From: Gemmatimonadota bacterium | GTDB taxonomy: Bacteria; Gemmatimonadota; Gemmatimonadetes; Palauibacterales; KS3-K002 | Assembly: GCA_020344215.1 (NCBI GenBank) | Contig: CP070815.1 | Span: forward strand, 1 to 64,000 | Length of the DNA: 64,000 nt | Direction of reading: 5' to 3' | Part shown: positions 32,626 through 41,063 of the stretch, in pieces | How the letters are laid out: each line of letters opens with the position of its first letter | Position numbering within the stretch: the stretch's first letter is position 1 | Made by a program: the position numbers and the translations under genes | Notes under the pieces: model-generated | Told to the model about the DNA's origin: nothing | What the model saw: the letters and a program-made list of their open reading frames with translations, nothing else | Databases searched by the model: none

Positions 32626-33506
32626 GGGCGTACTGGATCATCGGCCCAGGTCGGATGGGCCTGTCGCTCGGCTCGGTGCTCAGCGGGGCCGGCAAGGCGG
32701 CGGAGATTCTGTTGGTTGGGAGGAGCGAGCGTGCGCCGGAGCACCCGCTGGTGAACTCGCCACGCGCCCGCTACACGGCCAGGCTGTCCGGGCCACCGGC
32801 GGCAGCGACCTGCCTGGTCATCGCGGTGCCAGACGGCGCTATCGCCGGTGTCGCGGAGATGGTCGCCCGGCTCGGCGGACCCGGCGACGGATGTGTGGCG
32901 CTTCACCTCAGCGGGGCTCAGCCGGCGGCCGTCCTCGCACCGCTCGAGCGTTGCGGGTATGCCACCGGCTCGCTTCACCCGCTGCAGACGGTGGCCGACC
33001 CGGCGCACGGTGCCGAGCGGCTGCGCGACGCCTTCTTTACTTTCGAGGGGGGTGGGGAGGCGCGGGAGCGTGCGGCGGAGATCGTCGAGGCGGCGGGCGG
33101 CCGGATGCTGGAGGTTCACGCGGCGGACAAAGCGCGCTATCATGCAGCGTGTGTATTCGCCTCGAACTATGTTGTGGCGTGTGCGTCGGTAGCGACGCGC
33201 CTGCTGGCTGGCGCGGTGAACGTGAGCCGTGAGGAGGCGGCTCAGGCGTTGGAGCCGCTGTGGCGTGGAGCCGTGGCGAACCTCGAGCGGTCGGGCCTCC
33301 CTCGGGCGTTGACTGGCCCCGTGGCGCGCGGTGACGTTGAGACTTTGAGGGGTCATATGGCGACACTCTCCGGCGGTACGCGCGACCTTTACGGCCAGCT
33401 TGCCCTCGAGGCCTTGGGGCTCGCCTGTGAGTTGGGGCTCGCTGAGGAGACGGCCGCCGCGATCGAGGCGGAGATACGGTCCTGGGAGACCGGAGAGGTC
33501 GATTAG
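32622..33506 (+). CDS. DUF2520 Rossmann-like NAD(P)-binding protein
   Basis: The protein has 294 residues, starting inside the hflX stop codon. The dinucleotide-binding start [16 protein letters not shown] leads to [13 protein letters not shown], then [13 protein letters not shown] and [12 protein letters not shown], then a C-terminal helical dimer domain. This is the layout of DUF2520 proteins, related to ketopantoate reductase and pyrroline-5-carboxylate reductase folds. The substrate is unknown. Confidence 0.82.
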   Translation: MRAYWIIGPGRMGLSLGSVLSGAGKAAEILLVGRSERAPEHPLVNSPRARYTARLSGPPAAATCLVIAVPDGAIAGVAEMVARLGGPGDGCVALHLSGAQPAAVLAPLERCGYATGSLHPLQTVADPAHGAERLRDAFFTFEGGGEARERAAEIVEAAGGRMLEVHAADKARYHAACVFASNYVVACASVATRLLAGAVNVSREEAAQALEPLWRGAVANLERSGLPRALTGPVARGDVETLRGHMATLSGGTRDLYGQLALEALGLACELGLAEETAAAIEAEIRSWETGEVD

Positions 33507-33508
33507 CA

Positions 33509-34246
33509 ATGAGGCTGTACATCAATATCGATCACGTCGCGACGGTGCGTGAGGCTCGCCGCACCGACGAGCCGGACCCGGTGCGCGCCGCCGTTCTTGC
33601 CGAGCTGGGCGGAGCCCAGGCGATCACCGTCCACCTCCGCGAGGACCGTCGCCACATAAGAGATCGGGATGTGTTGCTGCTGTTGGAGACGGTGCGCACC
33701 GGGGTGAACCTGGAGTTGGCTGTGGAGGAGGAGGTGCTGAAGTTCGCCGTGGAGAACCGACCGATGCAGGCCACGCTCGTGCCGGAGCGGCGCGAGGAGG
33801 TCACGACCGAAGGCGGCCTCGAGCTCAGCGATTCCGGCCGCCGTCAGCTGGTAGCCGCTTCGCTCACCCGGCTTCGTGACGCGGGCATCAGAACCTCCCT
33901 GTTCATCGACCCCGTGGAGGAGACAATTCGGATGTCGGCCGAGCTAGGGGCCGATGCCGTCGAGTTGCACACGGGCGAGTACGCCAACGCGACACTCGCC
34001 GGCCGCGAGGCGCAGCTCGAGCGGCTGAGACGGGGTGCCTCGCTGGGCCACGAGGTTGGGTTGGCGGTGCACGCCGGCCACGGCCTGACTTATGAGAACG
34101 TTACCCCGGTGGCGGCGATCGCTGAGATCGAGGAGCTCAACATCGGGCACTCTGTGGTGAGTCGGGCGGTATTTGTCGGTATGGAGCGGGCGGTTCGGGA
34201 GATGCTGCATATCGTGATGGAAGCCAGACGCGGGGTGGGGAGCTAG
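33509..34246 (+). CDS. pdxJ: Pyridoxine 5'-phosphate synthase
   Basis: The 245-residue protein is collinear with Pdx[86 protein letters not shown], and [18 protein letters not shown]. It condenses deoxyxylulose-5-phosphate with aminoacetone phosphate to give pyridoxine-5-P. It starts 2 bp after the DUF2520 gene and ends 4 bp before the Hpt-like gene. Confidence 0.97.
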   Translation: MRLYINIDHVATVREARRTDEPDPVRAAVLAELGGAQAITVHLREDRRHIRDRDVLLLLETVRTGVNLELAVEEEVLKFAVENRPMQATLVPERREEVTTEGGLELSDSGRRQLVAASLTRLRDAGIRTSLFIDPVEETIRMSAELGADAVELHTGEYANATLAGREAQLERLRRGASLGHEVGLAVHAGHGLTYENVTPVAAIAEIEELNIGHSVVSRAVFVGMERAVREMLHIVMEARRGVGS

Positions 34247-34250
34247 GGAG

Positions 34251-35672
34251 ATGCCCAGGACGCTGCTCGAGTTCTTCGCCGACGAGGCGAGCGATTACCT
34301 GGACAAGATGGATCAGGCCCTTGCTGTGGGGCCGTCGCCTGACGCCGACCAGCTGAGGCGCTTCGCGCGTGCACTGCGGGGTAGCGCCCGGATGTCGGAC
34401 CAGGACGCTATCGCCCGGGCCGCGGGCGCCGTGCAGGGCGTAGCCGCCGACCTGGTGGCTGGACGCCGGCACTGGGGTGCAGATCTCCGGGAGAAGCTGG
34501 GGTCTGCTTTGTCAGAGATCCGGGGGATGGTGGACTCGGTGAAGTCGCCGCCCCCCGATACGGGCAGGCGCGCCGAGCTGATTGCGCAGCAGCTGGGCGA
34601 GGCGGTGGCGCCACCACCACCGCCGAAGGACGACGAGAGGTTCCGGCGCTACCTGGGCACGGAGCTACGCGGGCTCGCCTCCGATATCGGCGAATCGCTC
34701 GTGGTTCTCGAACGGGACCCGCGCAACCGCGAGCCCTTGAAGAGGCTGTTGCGCCGGATCCGGCCGCTCAGGGGGATCGAAGGGGTCGATGACATCCCCG
34801 CCGTCGGTCCCGCGGTCACGGCGCTCGAGGAGGTGATCCTGCGCATCGCCGACACGAGCGCGACGGTCGGTCCCGGCCATCTCGTCCTCTTCCGCCGGGC
34901 TCGGCAAGCGCTGGACGACGTAGCGACAGAGCTGATCCGGGGCGACCAGCCGGGCAGCGTGGTCGATAGCGGGTTGGAGATTGAGGACCTGAAGGACCAG
35001 GTTCTGGAGACGGCGGCGCAGCGGGAGATCACCTGGATCAGCGAGCTTTTTCACGATGGCCCGGGCCCGCACATCGAGGCGTGCCCCGTAGCGGAACGCG
35101 GGGCGGGCTCGTGGGAGGCCTTCTTCGCGCTCGAGGCCACGGGCAGCCTGGATACGATCGACCGGTTGCGCGGCGAGCTGGCCCGGACACCCGAGGGGGC
35201 GGCCCGGCTCGTCGAGCGCCTCACCTACACGTTCAGGCAACTGCGCGAGCGCGCTGTGACCTTCGGCCACACTGAACTGGGACGAGTGGCGCGCCGGGCG
35301 GGGGCGGCCGTGCGCGCGACTCGCGACGCCCCGGCTTGGCGGCTCCAGGCCATCGCCGTCGATCTTGCCGTCACCGCCGCCGCGCTGCGCTCCTATCTGG
35401 AATCCTCTGAGATGGCGGAGCGCGACGAGGCGCTGAAACGGGCCGAGGAATCGCTGGAAGCGGCGACCCATCCGGCGCGGGAGCCGATGGTCCCCATCGA
35501 GTCGTTGTTGTACGCGCCGGAGGACGCCGTCGCACGGGCGCGATCGCTGTCGAATGAAGCCGCAGGCTTCCTGCGGGTCGACGAGCCCGATATCGGCCGC
35601 GCTCAACACCTCCTCGAGGAAGCGCTCGGACTGATCGAGCACGCCCTGAGCCAGGCTGCCTCGGTGCAATGA
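34251..35672 (+). CDS. Double Hpt-like (CheA-type P1) protein without phospho-histidines
   Basis: The protein has 473 residues. Residues 1 to about 100 (LLEFFADEASDYLDKMDQAL ... RRFARALRGSARMSDQDAIARAA) match an Hpt domain, where the kinase-phosphorylated His in HxLKGSA is replaced by Arg (RALRGSARM). A second similar domain follows a proline-rich linker (residues about 115-125) and reads LKRLLRRIRPLRGIEGV, again with no His. The rest is helical, with no CheA kinase or CheW motif. It may be a docking or decoy protein rather than a phosphotransmitter. It overlaps the next gene by ATGA. Confidence 0.6.
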   Translation: MPRTLLEFFADEASDYLDKMDQALAVGPSPDADQLRRFARALRGSARMSDQDAIARAAGAVQGVAADLVAGRRHWGADLREKLGSALSEIRGMVDSVKSPPPDTGRRAELIAQQLGEAVAPPPPPKDDERFRRYLGTELRGLASDIGESLVVLERDPRNREPLKRLLRRIRPLRGIEGVDDIPAVGPAVTALEEVILRIADTSATVGPGHLVLFRRARQALDDVATELIRGDQPGSVVDSGLEIEDLKDQVLETAAQREITWISELFHDGPGPHIEACPVAERGAGSWEAFFALEATGSLDTIDRLRGELARTPEGAARLVERLTYTFRQLRERAVTFGHTELGRVARRAGAAVRATRDAPAWRLQAIAVDLAVTAAALRSYLESSEMAERDEALKRAEESLEAATHPAREPMVPIESLLYAPEDAVARARSLSNEAAGFLRVDEPDIGRAQHLLEEALGLIEHALSQAASVQ

Positions 35673-36691
35673 CTCGCGGTTGGCGGACGGTTCTGGGGCT
35701 CGTCGTCAGCCTCGTCCTCCTCTACTGGGCTCTCCACGACGTTTCCTTCACCGAACTCTGGCGGCACATGAAGGCCGCGAACCTGTGGCTACTGACAGCG
35801 GCAGGCGTGATCCAGACGGCTGGGTTCCTCATACGAGCCGCCCGCTGGAAGGTCTTTCTCAAGCCGGCCCTGGCTGAGCCTTCGTTCGACGCAAGGTTCG
35901 CGAGTACCTGCATCGGGTTCATGGCTAACAACTTGCTGCCGGCGCGAGTGGGCGAGTTCGCCCGGGCCTACGCGCTGAGCCGCAGCCAGCCGATAAGCGT
36001 GAGCGCATCTTTCGGCTCGCTGGTCGTTGAGCGACTGTTTGATGCGCTAACCCTAGCCTTGTTCCTGGCGGCGCCGCTCTTCGTGCCGGGCTTTCGGATC
36101 GCCCCCGGCCTCGGAGACCAGGTGATCGGCAAGGTGCTCCTCGTCCTGATCATCTTCGGCGGCGCGGCGGTGGCGCTGCTACTGCTTATCCTGCGGCCTG
36201 ACATGGCAGGCCGCGCTTTCCGCTCCACCCTCGGGCGGCTTCTTCCCAGGAAAGCCGCCGAAAAGATCGCCGAGATGTTCAGATCGTTCATCGACGGTCT
36301 CGGCGCGATGCGGAGCCCGAGGCTAGTGCTGGCAGGTTTCGCCTGGTCGCTGGCTCACTGGCTGTGGGGCGCGCTGGCCCTGTACGTGGGCATGCTCGCC
36401 TTCAATATCACCCAGCCCGGCTTTCTTGGCGCCGTCTTTCTGCAGGGTGTGATGGCGTTCGTCGTGTCGGTCCCATCGTCGCCGGGCTTCTTCGGGCTGT
36501 TCGAGGCAAGCGCGCGACTCGCTCTCAGCCCCTTTGGAGTCCCGGCGGGCGTCGCCTTGAGCTTCGCCCTAGCCTTCCATATCACAGCGTTCGCCCCGGT
36601 GACGGTCCTTGGGTTGCTCTACCTGGGCCGGCTGGGGCTTTCCTGGGGCGAAGTCGGGCACAGCGAGGAGATAGTGGAGGAGAGCGCGTGA
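35669..36691 (+). CDS. Flippase-like / lysylphosphatidylglycerol-synthase TM-domain (UPF0104) membrane protein
   Basis: The protein has 340 residues with about eight hydrophobic segments. Family marks are LLYWALHDVSFTELWRHMK at the N-terminus, FMANNLLPARVGEFARAY, GSLVVERLFDALTLA and VSVPSSPGFFGLFEASARLAL, as in the YbhN/AglD/MprF-membrane-domain superfamily. There is no catalytic domain, so it is probably a lipid transporter or an accessory protein of envelope synthesis. It is translationally coupled to the Hpt-like gene. Confidence 0.85.
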   Translation: MTRGWRTVLGLVVSLVLLYWALHDVSFTELWRHMKAANLWLLTAAGVIQTAGFLIRAARWKVFLKPALAEPSFDARFASTCIGFMANNLLPARVGEFARAYALSRSQPISVSASFGSLVVERLFDALTLALFLAAPLFVPGFRIAPGLGDQVIGKVLLVLIIFGGAAVALLLLILRPDMAGRAFRSTLGRLLPRKAAEKIAEMFRSFIDGLGAMRSPRLVLAGFAWSLAHWLWGALALYVGMLAFNITQPGFLGAVFLQGVMAFVVSVPSSPGFFGLFEASARLALSPFGVPAGVALSFALAFHITAFAPVTVLGLLYLGRLGLSWGEVGHSEEIVEESA

Positions 36692-36730
36692 GCGGGCGGC
36701 GGTCTCGCCCCCCGGAGAGGTGGCTGCTCG

Positions 36731-37612
36731 ATGGCTAAGGGTTGGCTGCAGACCGAGGCCAGGGCCAAGGTGAACCTGGCGCTCCGCATCTTTCCTCGTC
36801 GCCCGGACGGCTTCCACCCTATCGAAACCCTGTTCTGCCGAATCGATTTCGCCGACCGGGTGCGCACCCGGCTGCGTGGTGCCCCGGGCGTCTCGATCCG
36901 TGTTAGTGGCACGGAGACCGCGCCGGAAGGGCCGGACAACCTCGCGGCTCGGGCGGCAGCCCTCTTCTTGGAGCGGACCGGCATGGAGGGGGGCGTGGAA
37001 ATCCAGCTCGAGAAGTTCGTGCCACCCGGCTCGGGGCTGGGTGGCGGCTCGAGCGACGCGGCTGCGGTCTTGAGGGCCCTTGCTGGAGCGGCTGAGAGTC
37101 CACCTTCACAAGACGAACTGCTCGCGCTTGCCTCCCAGCTGGGCGCAGACGTCACCTTCTTCGTTGCCGATACCCCCCTCGCCTTCGCCTGGGGCCGCGG
37201 TGAGCGCGTGCTGGCATGCCCGGGGCTCGCGCCACGGCCGATGCTGCTGGTGCTCCCGGACGTCGCGATCTCCACCGCGGAGGCGTACGCGCGATGGGAC
37301 GAGCGGCGCGGCGGTGCGGCGGTAGATGCGGTCGCACCGCTCGTGCGCCCCGCCTCGGACTTCTCCAGTTGGGAGAGCATCCACGCGGCAGCCGTGAACG
37401 ACTTCGAGCCTGTGATCTTCGGCCTGCGGCCCGACCTGCGCCTCCTACGCGATGCGTTGAGCGAGACCGGCGCGTCGTTCGCCTTGCTGTCGGGAAGTGG
37501 CTCGGCGCTGTTCGCCGTCTACGAGGGCGAGGAGCAGCGTGATGTCGCGGCCGCCGAGTTGAGAGGTGTGCTGGAAGGCGTGCGTGTGGTTAGCGCTTGC
37601 GGGCCTGTGTGA
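36731..37612 (+). CDS. ispE: 4-diphosphocytidyl-2-C-methyl-D-erythritol kinase
   Basis: The 293-residue GHMP kinase has the N-terminal EARAKVNLALRIFPRRPDGFH, the ATP loop PPGSGLGGGSSDAAAVLRAL at about residues 98-117, and C-terminal LSGSGSALFAVYEG. It is an MEP-pathway enzyme for isoprenoid precursors. Together with pdxJ (deoxyxylulose phosphate user) it indicates that the organism makes DXP. The last 23 bp overlap the convergent JAMM-like gene. Confidence 0.96.
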   Translation: MAKGWLQTEARAKVNLALRIFPRRPDGFHPIETLFCRIDFADRVRTRLRGAPGVSIRVSGTETAPEGPDNLAARAAALFLERTGMEGGVEIQLEKFVPPGSGLGGGSSDAAAVLRALAGAAESPPSQDELLALASQLGADVTFFVADTPLAFAWGRGERVLACPGLAPRPMLLVLPDVAISTAEAYARWDERRGGAAVDAVAPLVRPASDFSSWESIHAAAVNDFEPVIFGLRPDLRLLRDALSETGASFALLSGSGSALFAVYEGEEQRDVAAAELRGVLEGVRVVSACGPV

Positions 37613-38180
37613 GCGTTCTGTCCAGACGATTTCCCCCGATCTCCGAGTGCACGAGCTGTCCCTCCGGCGGCAGCAGCACGGCCAGATCGCCGGCCATCGA
37701 CTCGACGTCGCTGCGCTTCCAGTAGGCGAAAGTCTGGGGCGCGCAGGAAACCACCGTGACGAGCGCGTCGTCGCGGCGCTCGAAGTCGACGACGTCGGTC
37801 CGCGACAGGTAGCAATTCCGGGCCAGCAGGCTGGGGTCCGAGTTCACAAGGCTAGACCCGGGATAGGGATGGTTGTGCCAAGTCCCAACCGACCGGCGGC
37901 CCGCTCTGCACCCTGCAGCCTGCACACGGCCCGTCTCCGACACCAGGATGTGCGGCATGCGGAAGTCGGTGATATAGAGATCGCGGCCGCGTCTCTCACC
38001 CTCGAGACACAGCACGAGCTCTGTGTCGAACTGTTCGAAGATCAGGGCGATGTTGTCGGAGACCGCGGGCGAGAGCACCAGGTCGTCGAAGATTAGGCCG
38101 CCGGCGCCACCGCTCGTGCCCGTCGGTCGCCCCGTGACCATCGAGACACTCAGGATCAGTAGCCAGCCGACGTACTTCAC
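37590..38180 (-). CDS. JAMM/MPN+-like putative metalloprotease, exported or membrane-anchored
   Basis: The protein has 196 residues from GTG 38180. The N-terminus VGWLLILSVSMVTG is a short signal or anchor. The JAMM pattern is visible: a Glu in ELVLCLEGE at about residue 54-61, then TWHNHPYPGSS (HxHP), then SRTDVVD (the S..D part of the motif). JAMM domains bind zinc and cut isopeptide or peptide bonds, or act in cofactor pathways. An exported member with no partner gene is unusual. It converges on ispE with a 23-bp overlap. Confidence 0.65.
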   Translation of the reverse strand: MKYVGWLLILSVSMVTGRPTGTSGGAGGLIFDDLVLSPAVSDNIALIFEQFDTELVLCLEGERRGRDLYITDFRMPHILVSETGRVQAAGCRAGRRSVGTWHNHPYPGSSLVNSDPSLLARNCYLSRTDVVDFERRDDALVTVVSCAPQTFAYWKRSDVESMAGDLAVLLPPEGQLVHSEIGGNRLDRTLTQARKR

Positions 38181-38453
38181 GCGTCAACCTCCCCCAATAA
38201 GGCAGGGCCCCTCACCAGAACACGACCGCGTCTGCCCTTCGCTCCGCCCCGTAACTCTGTTCGGCGAGCCCTTCCGAGGCAGGTAGGACCGGTGGGTAGG
38301 TCGGCGGTATCTCCTTATTCTATACCCCGAAGAGCGGTCCAGGTTCGGGTGCTCGGAGATGCGGCCGCTGGCGATGCAGGCTCGCCTCTTCGTGCTTCCC
38401 GCCCATCGGCCTTGATCCGCACGCTCTAGTCGAAGAGATTGCCCCTGTCGAGG

Positions 38454-38524
38454 CTGGCCCGTCGTCTAACGGCAGGACGCTGGACTTTGGATCCAGAGAT
38501 GGTGGTTCGAATCCACCCGGGCCA
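38454..38524 (+). tRNA. tRNA-Gln(UUG)
   Basis: It folds as a cloverleaf: acceptor TGGCCCG/CGGGCCA, anticodon stem CTGGA/TCCAG around the loop CTTTGGA (anticodon TTG), and T arm GGTGG-TTCGAAT-CCACC, with A at the discriminator position. CCA is not encoded. Its 3' half (38484-38525) is the attachment core of the mobile element to the right, so the 3' part present here came with the element. Confidence 0.95.
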
Positions 38525-38525
38525 A
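38484..38525 (+). other. attL (3' half of tRNA-Gln)
   Basis: The core starts at CTTTGGATCC in the anticodon loop and ends two bases past the acceptor stem. Two substitutions separate it from attR, both of which keep the tRNA arms intact. The integrase stop lies 72 bp to its right. Confidence 0.9.
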
Positions 38526-38596
38526 TTCCGCATAGCCACAAGCCTTTCTTGGTGTAGGCCGGGTGGGGGAGGTGGGGTTCGGTGCCAGTTTCGGTG

Positions 38597-39766
38597 TCAT
38601 GAGGCCGCCGCCTTTTGTTTCAAAACGGTAACATCGGCCTCCCTGTACTCTACGCGGTCCAGCCGCAAACGATCCCTCTGCAGGTGCCCGTAGACCCGCA
38701 TTATCAGGCTAAGGTCCCGGTGCCCCATTTCCGCTGCCACGGTATATGGAGAAATGGGCTCGCCCCCGTCCAGTGTCTGAAGCCGCGTGGCGCAGTACGT
38801 GTGGCGGGTGATATAGAGACGGGGCCTCTTGAATATCCGTGCTTCCTTGCAGAGCATGCGCAGGGCGTCCCGGATATTCGTGTACATGCCGCCTGTGATG
38901 TGGGATGGGAATATCAGATTCTGGGGCCGCCCATCGTCGATATGCTCCTCGAGTATCTCCCGCAGTTGCGGCCAGAGTGGAACCTCTCGCTCATGCCATA
39001 GCCGCTTGAGTAGCCGGTATTCATTATGCCGAATGAGTATTCGCCCGCCATCGAAATCGACGTCCGATCTCTGCGCGCCGAATATCTCGTTCGGCCGGGC
39101 ACCCGTTAGCAGGCCAAACCCGATAATCGGGCGTAGACAGGGGCAGCGTTGCGGGTACTTCCTCGCTTCTGCGTCCGCCTCACCGGCAAGGCGGAGAAGC
39201 TTGGCGGCCTCGCCGACCTCCCACCATTCAGGTGCCCCGTGCGTGACCGAGAATTCCTCAAGTTCCTTCGCAGTGGGCACGGGGTTCGTTATGGCCCTGT
39301 CCTCGCCCACGGCCCGGCGCATGAGGTTACTTAGGGCGTGGAGTTCGTGGGCGAGCGTCTGTGACGATACCTGCGGCCCGCGCCAAGCTATTAGGGCCTG
39401 AACAAATCCCTTCGTGATGTCCGACAGGTGTGGCTCGCGTCCCAGCATACGCCGGCCGAAGCCTATCACGGTGTCTAGGCTATAGCGGTCCCGCTCCACC
39501 GTGCCCGCTCGCCATTTTCGCCGCTTCCGTTCGAGGTGGTCCTTCGCATAGGCTTCGAGTTTCGGGTCGCGGCCGCGTATAGCGATCATCTTCTCAGCAA
39601 TCTTGAACGCACGGTCAAAGTCCTGGCATGCTCCCTTTTCACCGCGCTCCTTGTCGACGATCGCCAGCCTTCCGCCGCCCACATCGCGGAGGTCAAGATA
39701 CCATCCGCGGCCGTCGCGCTCGTACATCCGGTCCCGGATGCCCTTTTCCTTCGCTCGCCGTGGCAT
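38597..39766 (-). CDS. Tyrosine-type site-specific integrase
   Basis: The protein has 389 residues. The N-terminal part is arm- and core-binding (residues about 1-170); the catalytic domain has R224 (TGARPNEIFGAQ), R321-H322 in LYITRHTYCATRL, H349 in MGHRDLSLIM and the nucleophile Y359 in RVYGHL. The first His of the usual HxLRHT box is replaced (YITRHT). It sits beside attL with its 3' end facing the tRNA, the usual place for a tRNA-targeting integrase, and would catalyse integration and, with an excisionase, excision. Confidence 0.95.
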   Translation of the reverse strand: MPRRAKEKGIRDRMYERDGRGWYLDLRDVGGGRLAIVDKERGEKGACQDFDRAFKIAEKMIAIRGRDPKLEAYAKDHLERKRRKWRAGTVERDRYSLDTVIGFGRRMLGREPHLSDITKGFVQALIAWRGPQVSSQTLAHELHALSNLMRRAVGEDRAITNPVPTAKELEEFSVTHGAPEWWEVGEAAKLLRLAGEADAEARKYPQRCPCLRPIIGFGLLTGARPNEIFGAQRSDVDFDGGRILIRHNEYRLLKRLWHEREVPLWPQLREILEEHIDDGRPQNLIFPSHITGGMYTNIRDALRMLCKEARIFKRPRLYITRHTYCATRLQTLDGGEPISPYTVAAEMGHRDLSLIMRVYGHLQRDRLRLDRVEYREADVTVLKQKAAAS

Positions 39767-39772
39767 GTGTCA

Positions 39773-40117
39773 TCACCCCCTCACAAGTTTCAGGTCTGTC
39801 TTCGTGCTCGACCTGCCGTTGCGGTATTCCTGAAGTGCAGTCCGGCTGATACGCCACTCGCCGTTGGGGCTTGTCTTGCGGGCCTGTATCTTCCTCTGCC
39901 GACATAGCCGCTCCACCGTCTTGGCTGCCAGGCCAAGTAACCGACCGGCTTCTGCGGTGTTCATATCAGGGCCATCTAGCGGATCGCCGTGTGTGTCCAC
40001 CTGCTCGAGTTTCGCAATCACGAAATCGATGAGTCGATCGCCACGCACCATCGCCTCCAGCCGTGCGTAATCAGCCCGCATGCCCTCAAACTCGGCGACG
40101 AGATCGGCGAGCCTCAT
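39773..40117 (-). CDS. Excisionase-like helix-turn-helix protein
   Basis: The protein has 114 residues from ATG 40117. A coiled-coil-like N-terminus (LVAEFEGMRADYARLEAMVRG) is followed by a MerR/excisionase-type winged HTH: MNTAEAGRLLGLAAKTVERLCRQ, then KIQARKTSPNGEWRISRTALQEY. It lies 6 bp upstream of the integrase gene on the same strand, which fits an excisionase or an AlpA-like activator of the integrase. It overlaps the regulator gene upstream by 32 bp. Confidence 0.7.
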   Translation of the reverse strand: MRLADLVAEFEGMRADYARLEAMVRGDRLIDFVIAKLEQVDTHGDPLDGPDMNTAEAGRLLGLAAKTVERLCRQRKIQARKTSPNGEWRISRTALQEYRNGRSSTKTDLKLVRG

Positions 40118-40346
40118 CCTTCGCCGCCTCCTCCCGCAGCAGCTTGATATGCTCGCGTAGCTTGTCGGCGTGAGACTCCAGAGCATCGGCCAACTCGCGG
40201 GCCGCCTTCGGTGTCACCGGCCGATCGCCGCCTTTGTAACGGGCGAACGACACTGGGTGGCGGCCCGCCAGTTCGGCCAACTCGCCCTCGGTAATCGCGG
40301 CGGCCTCGATTGCCTCCCGCATGAGTCGGTCGAGCTTCTTTCCCAT
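40086..40346 (-). CDS. Small HTH regulator of the element
   Basis: The protein has 86 residues from ATG 40346. Residues 10-50 (AIEAAAITEGELAELAGRHPVSFARYKGGDRPVTPKAARELADAL) have XRE-type helix-turn-helix spacing, and the C-terminus is highly charged (KLLREEAAKDEARRSRRRV). A perfect ATAACC-N9-GGTTAT dyad lies 13-33 bp upstream of the start, a plausible operator. It is probably co-transcribed with the excisionase and integrase genes. Confidence 0.6.
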   Translation of the reverse strand: MGKKLDRLMREAIEAAAITEGELAELAGRHPVSFARYKGGDRPVTPKAARELADALESHADKLREHIKLLREEAAKDEARRSRRRV

Positions 40347-40358
40347 GGCTACCAATAT

Positions 40359-40379
40359 ATAACCATTCTTTCCGGTTAT
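40359..40379. promoter_or_regulatory. Inverted repeat ATAACC-N9-GGTTAT upstream of the HTH gene
   Basis: This exact 6-bp dyad with a 9-bp spacer lies in an AT-rich stretch immediately 5' of the small HTH gene. It is a candidate operator for autoregulation of the xis-int side; a TATATT near 40352-40357 on the minus strand could be a -10 element. Confidence 0.4.
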
Positions 40380-40506
40380 CAAGGATTAGCCTAAGCGCCA
40401 TGTCAAACAAAGGGTGCGGGCGAGCCTTAGGTGCCACAAGAAGCGGGGTGTGGCGTTCCCGCCCGGCGCCCTTTAGAGCTACCGTTACCATAGCCCGCCC
40501 TTCATC

Positions 40507-41025
40507 CTAGTCCACAAGCCTTGTTTTGCCCACGGCAATCGCCTCACTCCACTTGCCAATCCCAAGGAGGTCAGTCCGCTTGATGGTCTTCGGAGGGTTT
40601 CGCAATTCCTCAGCTGTTGCCAGTCGCCGCTCGCTTTGCGGGATGCCCGGAGACGGTTCTCTAGGAACGACCGGCTGCGTCGGCTTCGGGCTGTTATCGG
40701 CGGCTACCATTCGGTCGAACAGTTCTTGCGCGCTTGGTGGCCCTGGCGGCTCCGGCTTGCTGCGCCGCTCGGCCTTTTCGGCGTTCTGTCTAGAAAGCTC
40801 GGCAAGTGTCCGCTCGACCTTCGCCTCTTCAGCCGCTTCTGTGAGCAGCACGTTGACAAGCGCGGCCCCTTGGTTTCGCTGGCCCAGCGTTAAGCCTCGT
40901 ACCGGCTTGACCCAGCCTGCTGCGATGAGACCTCTGGCGCGTTCGCAAGTGGTTTTGTCGTCACTGCAAATCTGGATCGGCCTCTTCAGTCTCTTGTGCC
41001 AGTTCGGATCCAGTTCTTTGGTCAT
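40507..41025 (-). CDS. Element protein of unknown function
   Basis: The protein has 172 residues and its ATG follows a GAGAGGA ribosome site. The N-terminal domain (PIQICSDDKTTCERARGLIAAGWVKPVRG) is compact with two Cys; a helical, charged stretch follows at about residues 55-85, then a Pro/Glu-rich disordered segment and a conserved-looking C-terminus (KTIKRTDLLGIGKWSEAIAVG). No family is recognised. It lies 38 bp downstream of the replication gene on the same strand, so a replication-accessory role is possible but not shown. Confidence 0.65.
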   Translation of the reverse strand: MTKELDPNWHKRLKRPIQICSDDKTTCERARGLIAAGWVKPVRGLTLGQRNQGAALVNVLLTEAAEEAKVERTLAELSRQNAEKAERRSKPEPPGPPSAQELFDRMVAADNSPKPTQPVVPREPSPGIPQSERRLATAEELRNPPKTIKRTDLLGIGKWSEAIAVGKTRLVD

Positions 41026-41063
41026 TGTTTCCTCTCAAGTTTCCGGATTCGTAGCTTCGAGTA

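Noticed and set aside
38320-38541. 73-codon minus-strand frame with GGFEPPSLDPKSSVLPLDDGP
   Set aside because: It is the antisense translation of the tRNA-Gln gene, a well-known spurious protein.
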